DNA of 64,000 bases. Origin: Bryobacteraceae bacterium. Its GTDB lineage: Bacteria > Acidobacteriota > Terriglobia > Bryobacterales > Bryobacteraceae. Of this stretch, positions 35,412 through 46,003 are shown in pieces. The translations under genes were made by a program, and so were the position numbers. Under the pieces are notes generated by a model that worked only from the letters and a program-made list of their open reading frames with translations, was not told where the DNA came from and did not search any database. Within the stretch, counting starts at the first letter, position 1, and every line of letters starts with the position of its first letter. The stretch covers positions 854,737 through 918,736 of the forward strand of contig JANWVY010000002.1 of assembly GCA_025056455.1 (NCBI GenBank). Reading direction: 5' to 3'.

Positions 35412-37069
35412 GGCGAGAGGCGGTAGTAAACGAGCTCGCGAAGACTCACGCCGTGATCCTGGTGTTGAATCGAGACGGTATCGAGCCTTTGTAGCGACCG
35501 CGCCAAGCTCGCCAGGTTGGCCGAGAAAAATGGCGGCTCGCTCGAGGTCGCATCCCAGCCTGGAAACTCAATGAAGCGCATCATGCGCTCAAACCGGTCC
35601 ACTTGGGAGGCTAGGCGGAAGCCGGCGAGGTAAGTAGTATGCGGCGGAAGCGGAGTTGTACGGGAAGCACTGGCAAGGTTGCCCAGAACCTCGGCACGGC
35701 TGGCAATCAGCAGCAGCGGACCGCGCGTTTGCATCGCCAGCGGATAAAGAGCGTCCAACTTCCACACCCCTTGTTGCTCTTGCCAGTTCAGTCCGAAGCC
35801 GGAAGTGGTGAGCCGCGGAGCTAAGTTTTCTGCGAGCGTGCGGCGCACGGATTCGCCATCCCAGGGGGAAGCCGCACGCAAAACGACGGCGGCATCGTGG
35901 CCTAGAAAGACACCACCCCCACTGGGGCCCTCGAAATAGAGAGTGAGGAGGGCAAGCGGAGGGTTTTTGACCAGCAAGTTTCGCAAGCCGTTTTCGCGAG
36001 AAGCTGGTAGATCCTCAGCCGCAGCCGTATCTAACCAGGTTTCAAGGTCCGATTCATCGCCAGCAACCGTGCTGGGAGAAACAAACTCGGGGGCGAGACC
36101 GGGCGGGGCGGAGGGCTCCCCTCGAACGGACAGGAGTCTAGCGCCGATCCACCGAGCCGCTTCTTCCGGATCCGGCCCAGCCCAGGCCCGGTAGACGGTG
36201 GCGCGCGGAGAAATCAGGCTGGCGAGTTCGTCGAGCACGGCGCTTTCTACCGGTTTTTTGGCCTCCGAACGCAGAAGCAAGCGCTCCTCGCGGAATTCGC
36301 CTCCCTGACGGCGAAGGTCGCTCACCGTAGTGTGGAATTCACGGAGAGCTTGAACGTTGCGCTGAATCCAGTAGGAGCGAAAGGCTGGCGTTCGCACCAA
36401 GCGTTCCATGCGCGCTACCAAACGCAGATCCCCGGCTGCTCCAGATTGCTGGAGCGCCTCTCGGAACCAGGGCTCTGAAGCGAGGGCCGGCACTGGGGCT
36501 CCGGAATACAGAGCTAGCGCCGCGGTAAGGGCCTGCTCGCGCGTGGCCGCAAAGAACAGATCGCCGTGGAGGGCAAAGGCTGCCGTGCGCTGAGAAGCCC
36601 CTTGAGTTTTCACATAATAGGAGAGACCCGAGGCCAAACGTTCGGAAAAATTGCCCCGCAGCTTCCATAACATGCTTTGAATGGCGCGCGCGGAAGAAAG
36701 ACGCGTTAAATACAGGAATTCGAGATTTTGGATGTCATAGAGCGCGATCGCGGACTCAGCGCCAGCAACGGAGGCGAGCAGCTCCATGTCCGGCGCCACG
36801 CCAAGGGCCCGCGTGTAATCCTCATAGACCTCCTTCAGTCGCAAGAACAACCGGGAACGGGTGAAGACCTGGTAGTTTGCGCTCTGAAGCCAAGCGCGCT
36901 TTTCTGGCGAGCTGTTCCATTCAGTGAGCAAGGCCTGTAAATTTTTTGCTTCCAAATAAAGCAAAGCTCCTGGCGGGGTCAGGGCCGCCAGAGGTTTGCT
37001 TGCAGGCTGAGCCGTCAGCCAGATGGCGACGGCGCTGACCGCCACAGCCGTAAGGAGCCGGAATTTCAT
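35408..37069 (-). CDS. Exported DUF3352/DUF2138-like protein
   Basis: This 553-residue protein has a signal peptide (MKFRLLTAVAVSAVAIWLTAQ). The body alternates segments such as PPGALLYLEAKNLQALL, MELLASVAGAESAIALYD, AAFALHGDLFFAATRE and PPHTTYLAGFRLASQ. This resembles the DUF3352 and DUF2138 families of secreted proteins, in which duplicated alpha/beta domains each end in a 'display and check' strand pair. No catalytic motif is seen. It overlaps both neighbours by 4 bases (ATGA), so its synthesis is coupled to the giant TPR protein and the mini-transpeptidase. A structural or inhibitor-like envelope role is a guess from context. Confidence 0.6.
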   Translation of the reverse strand: MKFRLLTAVAVSAVAIWLTAQPASKPLAALTPPGALLYLEAKNLQALLTEWNSSPEKRAWLQSANYQVFTRSRLFLRLKEVYEDYTRALGVAPDMELLASVAGAESAIALYDIQNLEFLYLTRLSSARAIQSMLWKLRGNFSERLASGLSYYVKTQGASQRTAAFALHGDLFFAATREQALTAALALYSGAPVPALASEPWFREALQQSGAAGDLRLVARMERLVRTPAFRSYWIQRNVQALREFHTTVSDLRRQGGEFREERLLLRSEAKKPVESAVLDELASLISPRATVYRAWAGPDPEEAARWIGARLLSVRGEPSAPPGLAPEFVSPSTVAGDESDLETWLDTAAAEDLPASRENGLRNLLVKNPPLALLTLYFEGPSGGGVFLGHDAAVVLRAASPWDGESVRRTLAENLAPRLTTSGFGLNWQEQQGVWKLDALYPLAMQTRGPLLLIASRAEVLGNLASASRTTPLPPHTTYLAGFRLASQVDRFERMMRFIEFPGWDATSSEPPFFSANLASLARSLQRLDTVSIQHQDHGVSLRELVYYRLSP

Positions 37070-40000
37070 TGCGCCCTCCCTGCTGGTAGAACCCTAGGCC
37101 GCACCAGACGTGGTTGCGCCAGTTGCTCGCTGATTTGCGGTTGGCGTTCACGGTTGACTTTTCGCCGCTCGAGTTCGCGCCGCTGCTCCTGGAGCCAGGA
37201 GCGATCGGTGGGCGCTGGTTCGAGCGCCGCCGCCACTTGCCGCAGGGCCACCGCGTTGGCAAGCAGCTCGAGGCGGAAGAGACTATCGGAAGCGGCGCGA
37301 GCCAGCTCGGCTCGTTCGGCCCGTCCGAGTGGCGTGTGGTCCAAGAAGCGTCGCGCGAGAAACGGCTGGATTTCGTATTCGAGAGAGAAGTCGGCATCAA
37401 AGACATGGCGCAGCTCCGGTTCGACGATTTGAGCCAGAGCGTTGATGGCCAGCCGGTGTTCACCCGCCGCGCGAGCCAGCGGAAACAAGGTAAGTTTGGC
37501 TTGGGTATCGTCCGGGAAGGCGCGAACTTGGGCAACAGCGGCAGCAAGTGTTGTTGCCTTTGCGCGCACCGGCGGAGCAGCAAGCCAGGGAAGTGCCTGG
37601 GCGGCCTGGTCCTCAAATTCGCGGGCTTCGGGGCGCTGGTATTTTCGCAACAAGGCGGCCGCCGCTGGAAGATGTTCAAAGGCTGGTTGAGTGAGCAAAT
37701 TCATGCGCCGGAGCTGGGAAACGGCGGCCGCGACTTCCCCTTCTTCGAGAAGCAACTCTGCAAGGCCAAGAAACTCGCTCGCGGCAGTCGAGCCAAGGCG
37801 CAGACGCTGCTCATACTGAAACTTGAGAAGCTGCCGCGAAGCGGCCGTGGCTCCCCAATCGCGTAATTTGATCGCGGCCTCGCGCAAGGCGTTATCTTCG
37901 GGCGGCGTGAGTTCTCCCTGGCGCCAGCTCGCGATCACCTGCGAAAGACGCCCGGATCGGGAAGCCAAGTAAAGATCGACGCCAAGCAGGACGTCCGCAA
38001 GACGTTGCCGGCCTTGTTCCGGGAAGAACGCCCGGGCACGAGCCGCCCGGTCCGGATCACTGATCACTAGAAGCTCTAGGTATTCTCCATAGAGGGTGTA
38101 GTAGCGGAAAAGGAGGTTGTCTCTGGCCTCGCCGACGGCCGAGGCGGCCTCTCGCTCGTAGTCCTTTAAGGCTTGCTCGAGAAGCTGCGCGCGAGCCTTA
38201 TTTTCCAACCAGGGCTCTTGCGCCAGAGCCTGAAGAAACTCACCTGGCGACGCCAGCGAGCGGCTTGCTGTTAGCAGCCAAGACACATCAAACTGCTTTA
38301 ACACTTCCCGCAGCGGCGAAGATCCGAACCGACGCAAAGCTGCAAGAACCGCCCGGTCGACTTCTCTGCGCAGCGGAGTTAGAAGGTTTCGCGCCGCAAG
38401 CTCATCAATCGCCATTCGCAGGTCGGATACAGCACGGTAGGGGGGCTGGCGCTGCTCGAGTTGGGTGGCGAGAGCTTCCAAGGCTTCTCGGAAAGAGGCC
38501 TGAGCGGCCGCTAGGTTGTTTTGTGCTGCAAGCAAGCGTCCACGGCGAACAAGGGCTGCTGCATGTTGGGGCTGGAGCTGGAGCGCAAGTTCATAATCGG
38601 CGAGTGCGCGGCCGGCGCGCCCGGACTCCTGCTCGTATTCGGCCAGTTCGTAATAGGCCTCCGGGCTCGCTGGCGAAGCCTCGACGCTGGCCGGTAGAAA
38701 ATCTTCCGCTTCGCTGCTTTTGAACAAATCGAGATACTCGGCGTAACGGCTGGCGTAGAAATACCAGAGATTGCCCACAAGCTGCTGGCTGCGGTTAACG
38801 GGCTTACCGATCCGGTCTTGAATCAGCATGCTTCCCAAGGCTTGTTGAAAGGCTTGCTGGATGACGGGCGTGCGCATCCGGAAATACAGACCCGTTAAGG
38901 CGGTGTAGGCGCGGAGCCAGACGGGCGGCAATCCAGCGGCGCGGGCTGAAAGCGCTTGCAAAGCGAGCGACGCATTCCCACTCTCCAGAGCTGCCTGCAC
39001 GGCAGCATCGCGCGGCCCGGTTCGTGAAAGTTCCAACAACCGGGAGGGATTGCTTTTGGCTACCAAATCCAAGTAGCGTTTCGGGCGCGGTTCTGAGCGT
39101 TCCAAAACCCGCACCTCTGCTGCCGTGTCCCCAGCGGCGCGGTAGGCTTCGGCAGCCCACAAGAGCAATTGTTGGCGGAACTCCGATGGCGGGAGCAGCT
39201 CCCCGTATTCCTCGAGCTGCCGGCCGAGCTCGCCAAAAGCAAGGCGCTGGGTTTGCAGCTGACGGAGCCGTTCGAGCGCCTCGCTAGCGGGCTCGCTGCC
39301 TGGTTGGCTCATGAGAACCTCGACGAGCCTCTTGACTTCCCAATCTGGTATGCCTGCCAATTGGCCAAGCGAGGCGCTTCCACGTACGGGAAGTTTGTCG
39401 AGAAAAGCAGCAAACCGCGCCTTTTGTTCTGAATTGGCGAGACGGCCGACCTCGCGGGCCAGAGCCGAAACGAGCTGCTCGTAGGGCGCCTTGCCGTAGG
39501 CAGCGTCAAACTCTCCGAATCGCGTCATGACGCGGGCGTAAATAGGAATCGCATAGTTGTGCTCGTCAACGAGCTTACTGCCGGCGAGCTCCAGACCCTT
39601 CTCGGCGAGCTCCCGCGCAGGGGCGAATAATCCCCAAGCTTCGAGCTTTTCCGCCGCCTGGAAATAGCCCGCGGGCGATTCCTGGCGGCCCTCCAAATAC
39701 GCTGTGCGCAGCGCCGCCAAACACTCTTCAACCTTTCGCTGGCGGGCGCGGATCTGAGCGACTCGCTCCATCCAGGCTGACTGGCGATAACTCAGCTCGT
39801 AAACCTGGGCAAACGTTGCTGCCGCTTCGTCCCACCGCAGCAGGCGTTCTTCCAGATCACCTCGAAGGATGAGCAAATCGATCCGATCTGGCCGGAGCTG
39901 ACTGGCGCGCGTGAGAGCGGCAATCGCACCCCCGTAGTCCTCAAACCGGATCAGCAATTTGGCCAGCAAAGCATGGAAGCGGGCGTCCTTTGGCGAAGCG

Positions 40001-43000
40001 GTGACGGTTTTTTGGTAAAAATTCGTCAACCGCGCCTGCTGCCCATAGAGGACAGCGAAAGCCGCAGCCTCATCGGCAAGAGCGGTGTCTTCGGGATATC
40101 GATTGAGGATTTCGATGTATTGATCGACGGCCGCGGCATAGTCTTTCATCCGCGTAAGTACAGGAATGAGGGAACGGCGTAACTGGGAAAGCTGCGAGCC
40201 CTGCAGTTTGGAGAAAGTGGCGATTTGCTCCTGGTAGAAGGAGCGCAGGGCGCGGTCATCGCCTTGCAAGGCGAAGGTATTTGCCATCGCCTGGATGTAG
40301 GGAAGATGCTCTGGCTTGGACCGCAACAGCTGTTGGAGTTGCTGGCGGGCCAGCTCATAGTTGCCGCTTTCGGTCGCCTTCTGCGCTGCCTCGAACTGTA
40401 GGTCTGGCCGGCGATCAGGGTGAGCGATCGCAGCAGCGGCGTTCAACAGCTCGAGGGCGCGGCCCGCGTTTTTGGTGCGCCAATGGTAGTTGACGGCCGC
40501 CCGGACCACTCCCAAACTGCGGGGGTGATCACGCACAAGCGCGTCGATGATTTTCCCGGATGCAGTTAGCTGGCCGTGATTTTCATAGTGCCTGGCCAAG
40601 GCGAGCTGTTGACGGATGCGCTCGAGTGGATCGTCGCTCAGAGCGATTTGACGCAACAGCGCCCGTTCTTCGGCGCCTGGCAGTCCGAGCCGGCGCGCCT
40701 CCTCTTCGAGGCGCGCCAGCAGTTCCTGATTTTCCGCGCGGTCAGCGAGATGGATCAGCAAAGCCTCAAGGTCTTGCTTGCGCTGCTGGGCTTCAAGCAG
40801 CGCAATCCGCAAAGAAAGAGCAGCCAAATCTGGGGCTTCGAAATTCAGGGGACGGAGCGTTGCCGATTCCATCGCGCCTTGCAACTTCGGCCGCCGGGCG
40901 AGTTCGACAAGGCGCGTCTGGGCTGGCGAGCCACCAGGCTGAGCCAGAGCGCCCCGCACATACTCTTGAATCGCTCTCTCATAATCTCGCTTATTTTCGT
41001 AGATGGCGCCTGCTTCATAGGCGTGGAGCGCGGGATTGGAAAGCCGCCGGCGACCGCTCTCAATCATGCTGAGCGCATCGTCGTATTGAAAGTAGTCCCA
41101 AAACAAGGTAGCCGCAGCCAGGTAGCCTTCTGGGTCTCCAGGTTCCAGAGTGGCAAGGCGTTGCCAATAGGGCCGCGCGAGGGAAAAGCGCTCCGCCTCG
41201 GCGTACAGCTCACCTAGCCGCGTCCAGACTTGACGGTTGGCTGGCGCTTGTTTTGAGATCGAAGTTTCGAACCCAACGGCGTCGATTCTACGGCGGGGGT
41301 CATGGGCCGACAGCGAGCGAGCCAGCGACGCCGCTCTCTCGTTCAGCGCTTCTTCGCCTGGAGTTTCCTTCGCCAGAGCGCTGAGCGGAGCGAAGGCGTC
41401 TTCATAGTGGCAGCGCCAGATTTCAGCCTCGGCCAGCATCCGCCGGGCCGCGGGATTGTCGACTAGGTTCGAGGCGCGAAGAGCTTGGATTTCCGCAGCC
41501 AGCTTCCCAGTTCGCTGAAGAAATTGAAAGAATCGCGCCCGCAGCTCGTCGTCATAGAACCAGTAGCTTCGTAGCAGGCGCTCCCACTCGACCGGGTTTG
41601 CCGTTTCGCGCCGCTCATAGATGTTCAGCAGGTTTTTGACGAAGCGAACGTTTCTCGGGAAGCGTTGATGCGCGGCGAGATTGACTTGTCGCTGAATTTG
41701 CGAGTCAAGGCCGGGCGCGCTGGCTACGACTTCAGAGACGTATCGCTCGAGTTCGTGACCGGAGAAAATCCGGGTTACTTCTGAGCTAAGCGTACGAAAA
41801 GCTGCAATCTGCCGCTGCCGCAGGTAGAACCTGGCTAGCTTGTGATGCCAGGAGCGGTCTGCGAAGCGCTGGCTCGCCCGGCGGTAAACGGCCTCGATCT
41901 CAGCTGCCAGTTTATTTTGGTCGAGAAACAACGCCAGCCGTTCATAAAGACCGGGATCATCGGGGTTACGGTCGAGCTCTCGGCGGAGAACCACGAGGGC
42001 ATCCTTAGGGCGCTTCAAGGCGGCTAATCGTGCGACATAGCGGTCCAGCAAGCGGGCATATTCTAAAGACCGCGGGCCAGCCGTGGCCGCCTCCCCGGAG
42101 CTTCGCGCCACTACACCTTCTCCTAAGGGCACGCCCTGGGCGCGCTTGGCTAGTTCCTCGAGCAACGTATCATACACGGCGAGTTCCTCGCGGAACTGGC
42201 CCTTTCGGGCATAGGAGTCAGCCAGGAGAGTGGACACCTGGATCCGCGCCTGATGATTGGGAAACGAAGCCAAAAACTGGCTTGCGGCTTGGATGACTGC
42301 GTCATTGGCGCCATGGTTGAAATAAGCTTGAATCATTTGAAATCGCAGAGCGGCGCGCCGGGGCGACTGGGGAAATCTACGTTCAAAAAGCTCGAGTAGC
42401 TGGGCTCCACGCGCTCGCCGGAAGTAGGCTTCGGCGGCGGCTTGCTGCGCCTGAAATTTCCACTGTGGCTCGGTGGAATTCAACAGCAAGGAAAGAATGC
42501 CATTCAAATAACCTGGTCCGGAGTCCGCAGTAGCAAGATCCTGGTACAGCAGCAGATTGCTCGATTCAAGCGCCGTCCCTCGCTCTGGCGTCCACAGCAA
42601 ATAGCCGGTGAGAGTGGCGAGCGCCGTCTCCTGCTGGGCGGCAGTGGCTTTTGGATGGCTGTACAAGGCGTACCAACAGCGCGCGGCGGAACTGGTGGCC
42701 TCAAGCCGGTCGAACAGCTGGGCCACAGCTTCTAGCTCCTCTGGCGTCCAGCTGCCAGCGACTTGCTCTTTGCGTTGAACGTAGTCGCTCAAAACGCGAT
42801 GTGCTGCGCCTGGATTGCCTTCTTGGTGGTGGTAGTGAAAGAGGCGGGCAACGGGATCAAGCGCCAGAGGGTTTGCCGCGGAACTCGCCCGCGCCCTTGC
42901 TAAAAACCGGCGTGTTTGCCTTGCGACACGCATGAGATCAAAGTAGGAAGCAACCAGTTTCTCGGGCCAGAGAGGCCGAAACTGGCGGTCGTAAAAGGCG

Positions 43001-43734
43001 ATGGCGCCCGCTAATCCCGATCCAGCTCGCTCTACTTCAGCGCTCAGGCGAATCGATTCGGCCCAGTCTTCGGGAAACTGCTTTGCGTATTGCTGAGTGA
43101 GGGCGAGGGCCTGCTGGGGCTGCTTCTGCGCGATGGCATGAGAGATTGCGTAGGTGAAGGGCTCCCGTTCGTTCGGATAACGCGCGCGCCACTGCCGATA
43201 GATGTCTGCGAAAACCTCCTGCGGAAGCAGCTGGCGCTTGGCCAGGTGCAGCATGCGCTCAAACAAATTCCATGCTCGTTGTTCTTTTACTGGGGTGAAC
43301 CGTTCGCTTGGAGGAGACGGCTGCGAGGCTGCTCGGGCTAACGCCTTGAGCTCATCGGTGACGCGCGCCTGCCGGTGGTAGAAGTCGGCAAGGGCAATGG
43401 CGCCTGCCGCTTTATCCGCGGCCAGTTCGGCGTATTTTTTCCAATCCTCCTCCGCAGCGGCGAGCTCTAACTGCGACTCCGCTTCGCGCGCTCGCAAGGC
43501 GTAAAGCTCGGCGTTAGCGGGCGCTTGCTGGATCCATTGGGTCAATTCTGGACGTGTCTCTTTCGGTGGCCGCCTCGCTGTGACGGCTCCGGCTGGTAGC
43601 GCCATTTCGCGAAAGAAAACTGCTCCCAGGCGATTCCCGGACTCAAGCATCGCCAGCCAGTCCGGCAGATTCGCGCTAGTGGCAATGGCCGCACCGAACA
43701 ACAACACCAGTCCTGCCCTAGGGTAAAACTGCAA
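37066..43734 (-). CDS. Giant exported TPR-repeat protein
   Basis: This protein has 2,222 residues and is built almost entirely of tetratricopeptide-type helical repeats, recognisable as A-L-x-A and Y-x-x-A-x-x-x-Y/F patterns (for example LALYERLALFLDQ-like and YELAEYEQESGRAGRALADYELALQL segments). The start is placed at the TTG at 43734: a perfect AGGAGG lies 6 bases upstream and the product begins with a signal peptide (MQFYPRAGLVLLFGAAIATS). A longer form from 43767 would overlap the previous gene by 50 bases instead of 17. No enzymatic domain is seen. It is probably a periplasmic scaffold for the other products of its operon. Confidence 0.8.
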   Translation of the reverse strand: MQFYPRAGLVLLFGAAIATSANLPDWLAMLESGNRLGAVFFREMALPAGAVTARRPPKETRPELTQWIQQAPANAELYALRAREAESQLELAAAEEDWKKYAELAADKAAGAIALADFYHRQARVTDELKALARAASQPSPPSERFTPVKEQRAWNLFERMLHLAKRQLLPQEVFADIYRQWRARYPNEREPFTYAISHAIAQKQPQQALALTQQYAKQFPEDWAESIRLSAEVERAGSGLAGAIAFYDRQFRPLWPEKLVASYFDLMRVARQTRRFLARARASSAANPLALDPVARLFHYHHQEGNPGAAHRVLSDYVQRKEQVAGSWTPEELEAVAQLFDRLEATSSAARCWYALYSHPKATAAQQETALATLTGYLLWTPERGTALESSNLLLYQDLATADSGPGYLNGILSLLLNSTEPQWKFQAQQAAAEAYFRRARGAQLLELFERRFPQSPRRAALRFQMIQAYFNHGANDAVIQAASQFLASFPNHQARIQVSTLLADSYARKGQFREELAVYDTLLEELAKRAQGVPLGEGVVARSSGEAATAGPRSLEYARLLDRYVARLAALKRPKDALVVLRRELDRNPDDPGLYERLALFLDQNKLAAEIEAVYRRASQRFADRSWHHKLARFYLRQRQIAAFRTLSSEVTRIFSGHELERYVSEVVASAPGLDSQIQRQVNLAAHQRFPRNVRFVKNLLNIYERRETANPVEWERLLRSYWFYDDELRARFFQFLQRTGKLAAEIQALRASNLVDNPAARRMLAEAEIWRCHYEDAFAPLSALAKETPGEEALNERAASLARSLSAHDPRRRIDAVGFETSISKQAPANRQVWTRLGELYAEAERFSLARPYWQRLATLEPGDPEGYLAAATLFWDYFQYDDALSMIESGRRRLSNPALHAYEAGAIYENKRDYERAIQEYVRGALAQPGGSPAQTRLVELARRPKLQGAMESATLRPLNFEAPDLAALSLRIALLEAQQRKQDLEALLIHLADRAENQELLARLEEEARRLGLPGAEERALLRQIALSDDPLERIRQQLALARHYENHGQLTASGKIIDALVRDHPRSLGVVRAAVNYHWRTKNAGRALELLNAAAAIAHPDRRPDLQFEAAQKATESGNYELARQQLQQLLRSKPEHLPYIQAMANTFALQGDDRALRSFYQEQIATFSKLQGSQLSQLRRSLIPVLTRMKDYAAAVDQYIEILNRYPEDTALADEAAAFAVLYGQQARLTNFYQKTVTASPKDARFHALLAKLLIRFEDYGGAIAALTRASQLRPDRIDLLILRGDLEERLLRWDEAAATFAQVYELSYRQSAWMERVAQIRARQRKVEECLAALRTAYLEGRQESPAGYFQAAEKLEAWGLFAPARELAEKGLELAGSKLVDEHNYAIPIYARVMTRFGEFDAAYGKAPYEQLVSALAREVGRLANSEQKARFAAFLDKLPVRGSASLGQLAGIPDWEVKRLVEVLMSQPGSEPASEALERLRQLQTQRLAFGELGRQLEEYGELLPPSEFRQQLLLWAAEAYRAAGDTAAEVRVLERSEPRPKRYLDLVAKSNPSRLLELSRTGPRDAAVQAALESGNASLALQALSARAAGLPPVWLRAYTALTGLYFRMRTPVIQQAFQQALGSMLIQDRIGKPVNRSQQLVGNLWYFYASRYAEYLDLFKSSEAEDFLPASVEASPASPEAYYELAEYEQESGRAGRALADYELALQLQPQHAAALVRRGRLLAAQNNLAAAQASFREALEALATQLEQRQPPYRAVSDLRMAIDELAARNLLTPLRREVDRAVLAALRRFGSSPLREVLKQFDVSWLLTASRSLASPGEFLQALAQEPWLENKARAQLLEQALKDYEREAASAVGEARDNLLFRYYTLYGEYLELLVISDPDRAARARAFFPEQGRQRLADVLLGVDLYLASRSGRLSQVIASWRQGELTPPEDNALREAAIKLRDWGATAASRQLLKFQYEQRLRLGSTAASEFLGLAELLLEEGEVAAAVSQLRRMNLLTQPAFEHLPAAAALLRKYQRPEAREFEDQAAQALPWLAAPPVRAKATTLAAAVAQVRAFPDDTQAKLTLFPLARAAGEHRLAINALAQIVEPELRHVFDADFSLEYEIQPFLARRFLDHTPLGRAERAELARAASDSLFRLELLANAVALRQVAAALEPAPTDRSWLQEQRRELERRKVNRERQPQISEQLAQPRLVRPRVLPAGRAQ

Positions 43735-46003
43735 GCTGCGCCTCCTGACTCGCGATGTTGTGGGCAAAATCTTCGGCTAGGACGGTGATCCGGTATTTTC
43801 CCGCCGGCAAATGCGACGGCACGATCAGTGTGCCAGTGTTCGATTTTCGCTGCTCGTTCCAGCGCAAGTAGGCGGGCGAAGCGCCAATCATTCGGGCGAT
43901 GATCGTACGGGTGTGGGCCGAGGCAGTCACCTGGAGCTGCACCGCCTCGCCCCGCCGATACTGGGTCTTGTCGAGCTTCACCCGAACCACGGGCGGTTGG
44001 GACACAATCACGAAGGTCTTCGACTCCCGGTAGACTCTGCCTTGGCGATCGCGCAGGATCACGCGAACCTCGTGGGCGCCATCTTTGAGGTCGACTGGTG
44101 CAAGAAAACGCGTCTGCCAGATCTCTTCGCTTTCCAGATAGCGTAGTTTTTTCACCAAACCGAACGGAAACACAGCGGTTACTGACACAATCGAGGGGTC
44201 GGTCTTGATTCGAAGGATAGGATCCCCTGGGCGGATCACGCGCGGCCGGAGCAAGGAGCGCGGCGCGGCCAGAAACGAAGTGTAGGGCGTGACAAATTTG
44301 TACTTTCGAGAAAGGCGAATGATTTCGTCAATAGAGGCGACATCCTCACCTTCCCGCTCGATTTTTTCAAGCAGTGCGTCGACGCGCGCCTTGGCCCAGG
44401 TACGCGGCAAGTGGGAATTCTCACTTCCGGTCACTGCTGGAAGACTGACACTCGCCGTTTGATTCCGGACCCGAAAGGTGGCCGGCCCCCCTTTCTGGTA
44501 TCGCCCGATCCAGCTAGCCAGGGAGCCTGGGAAAACGGATTCCTCGAGGGGATAAATAAGATCGAAGTTCGCTGCGGGTTCCGTACGCAAGATAAGCCCT
44601 TCCCAGGGGCGGCGCCCGATTTTACTAACAAACGCCTTGAGCTTGAATTCGACGGGCTCGGTTGAACGCACCCATTCGAAGACGCCTTTGTGCCGCGCCA
44701 TGCTGCGCAGCAAGGGCAGGTTGGCATCGTCACCCACACCGAAACAGTAAGTGTGCGGGCGGAGGGCAGGCTCAATCCGGCTCCACTCAGCCGCATACCA
44801 GTCCGCGAGCTTCGCATTCTGCACCAGCCCCCGGCTCGGCTGGCCATCGCCGAGCGCAACCAGATAGGCTTGGTCGCCCCGCGCTTGTCTCAATCCTGCC
44901 CGCAGCGCCTGTTGAAGATTGGTTCCGCCACGCAATCTCGCTGCCCTTACCGCGCCGAGAGCTTGATCCACAGCTTGAGGTGTGGCTTCAATTGGCGCTT
45001 GGTGCACTTCCTGGACTTGATCGTTAAAGAGAATCAGGCTGAAGCGGTCGGCGGGGGTCAAGGATCGAAGCAGGACTTCGAGCGCTTGGTAGGACCGCTC
45101 CAGTTTTTCCCACTGCATGGAGAGCGAAGTGTCGAAAAGGGCGACGACGGTTCGGGCCGCGGCGGTGAAAGAGGAAGGCACGGTTAACAGCGAGGCTTGA
45201 AAAAAACCCGGCTCGCTCGTTGACTCTTTACTGGTTAACACCTCTAGCCTCTCACGCCCGCCATCGAGAGTCCATCTGACTGCAAAGTCCTCGCTCAACT
45301 TTACAAAAGAGCCTTCGAAAGAAGCGCGAATCCGCTGGGCTGTGCGCTCCTCGAGCTTTGCAGCATAAACACGGCTGACCATGGCGAAATCTTTAATCGG
45401 GTGCTTGGAACGCAGCTCGAAACGCACACCAAACCTCCCCGCCGTTTGGAGCTGATAGGTGTCTGGCTGGAGCGGGATGGCAAACTGTGATTGCAGCTGT
45501 TCTACTGGAATCGATTCGTGGTATTCGAGCTCCACGCGCTTGGCGCCAAACGCGGGAATAGGGACGATTCGTGCGGAGAACACCATTGAACGGCGGGCTT
45601 GCTCCGCGCTCTGCTCACCTAATTGAAGCAAGCCCGGATCGAGCGCTTGGAATCGAATGTCGCGGTAAACTTCCTCGGCGCGGCGCCGTTCGAGAATCAA
45701 TCCGGGTATCCGCACTACATCGTCCCAAACAGCGAAGTCGCTGACCACTGCACGTGAAGGCAACGAAAAGCTATATTGCCCCTCAAGCAAACTCCCGACG
45801 TGGTTCTGAAAAATCTGCCGGATCCGTACGCGGGCCACTTGGTTGTCAATCAGAACATCGAGGTCCAATTCAGCTAAGGACAGGATCTTTGGATCCGGCT
45901 GCGGCCGGTTTGACGGAATGATGACGCCCGTATCGGCCCAAAGGAGGACTGGTGCGGCACAGGACACCGCGAGCCACCAGAGAATCTGTCGCCACAAGGT
46001 CAC
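43718..46003 (-). CDS. VIT and VWA domain secreted protein
   Basis: This is a 761-residue protein starting with GTG and a signal peptide (MTLWRQILWWLAVSCAAPVL). A VIT domain spans about residues 35-170 (RVRIRQIFQNHVGSLLEGQYSFSL-like region, RRRAEEVYRDI). A VWA domain follows at about 280-460 with a complete MIDAS: DTSLSM, RGGTNLQQAL and ALGDGQPS. The layout matches inter-alpha-trypsin-inhibitor heavy-chain-like proteins. The C-terminal 170 residues are Ig-like strands (VVRVKLDKTQYRRGEAVQLQ). A metal-dependent protein-protein contact is expected. It overlaps the propeller gene by a GTGA junction and the TPR gene by 17 bases. Confidence 0.85.
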   Translation of the reverse strand: MTLWRQILWWLAVSCAAPVLLWADTGVIIPSNRPQPDPKILSLAELDLDVLIDNQVARVRIRQIFQNHVGSLLEGQYSFSLPSRAVVSDFAVWDDVVRIPGLILERRRAEEVYRDIRFQALDPGLLQLGEQSAEQARRSMVFSARIVPIPAFGAKRVELEYHESIPVEQLQSQFAIPLQPDTYQLQTAGRFGVRFELRSKHPIKDFAMVSRVYAAKLEERTAQRIRASFEGSFVKLSEDFAVRWTLDGGRERLEVLTSKESTSEPGFFQASLLTVPSSFTAAARTVVALFDTSLSMQWEKLERSYQALEVLLRSLTPADRFSLILFNDQVQEVHQAPIEATPQAVDQALGAVRAARLRGGTNLQQALRAGLRQARGDQAYLVALGDGQPSRGLVQNAKLADWYAAEWSRIEPALRPHTYCFGVGDDANLPLLRSMARHKGVFEWVRSTEPVEFKLKAFVSKIGRRPWEGLILRTEPAANFDLIYPLEESVFPGSLASWIGRYQKGGPATFRVRNQTASVSLPAVTGSENSHLPRTWAKARVDALLEKIEREGEDVASIDEIIRLSRKYKFVTPYTSFLAAPRSLLRPRVIRPGDPILRIKTDPSIVSVTAVFPFGLVKKLRYLESEEIWQTRFLAPVDLKDGAHEVRVILRDRQGRVYRESKTFVIVSQPPVVRVKLDKTQYRRGEAVQLQVTASAHTRTIIARMIGASPAYLRWNEQRKSNTGTLIVPSHLPAGKYRITVLAEDFAHNIASQEAQLAVLP

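Noticed and set aside
40576-41217. A 213-codon plus-strand frame in the giant TPR gene
   Set aside because: The TPR repeats run continuously through it on the other strand, so this is a shadow caused by high GC.
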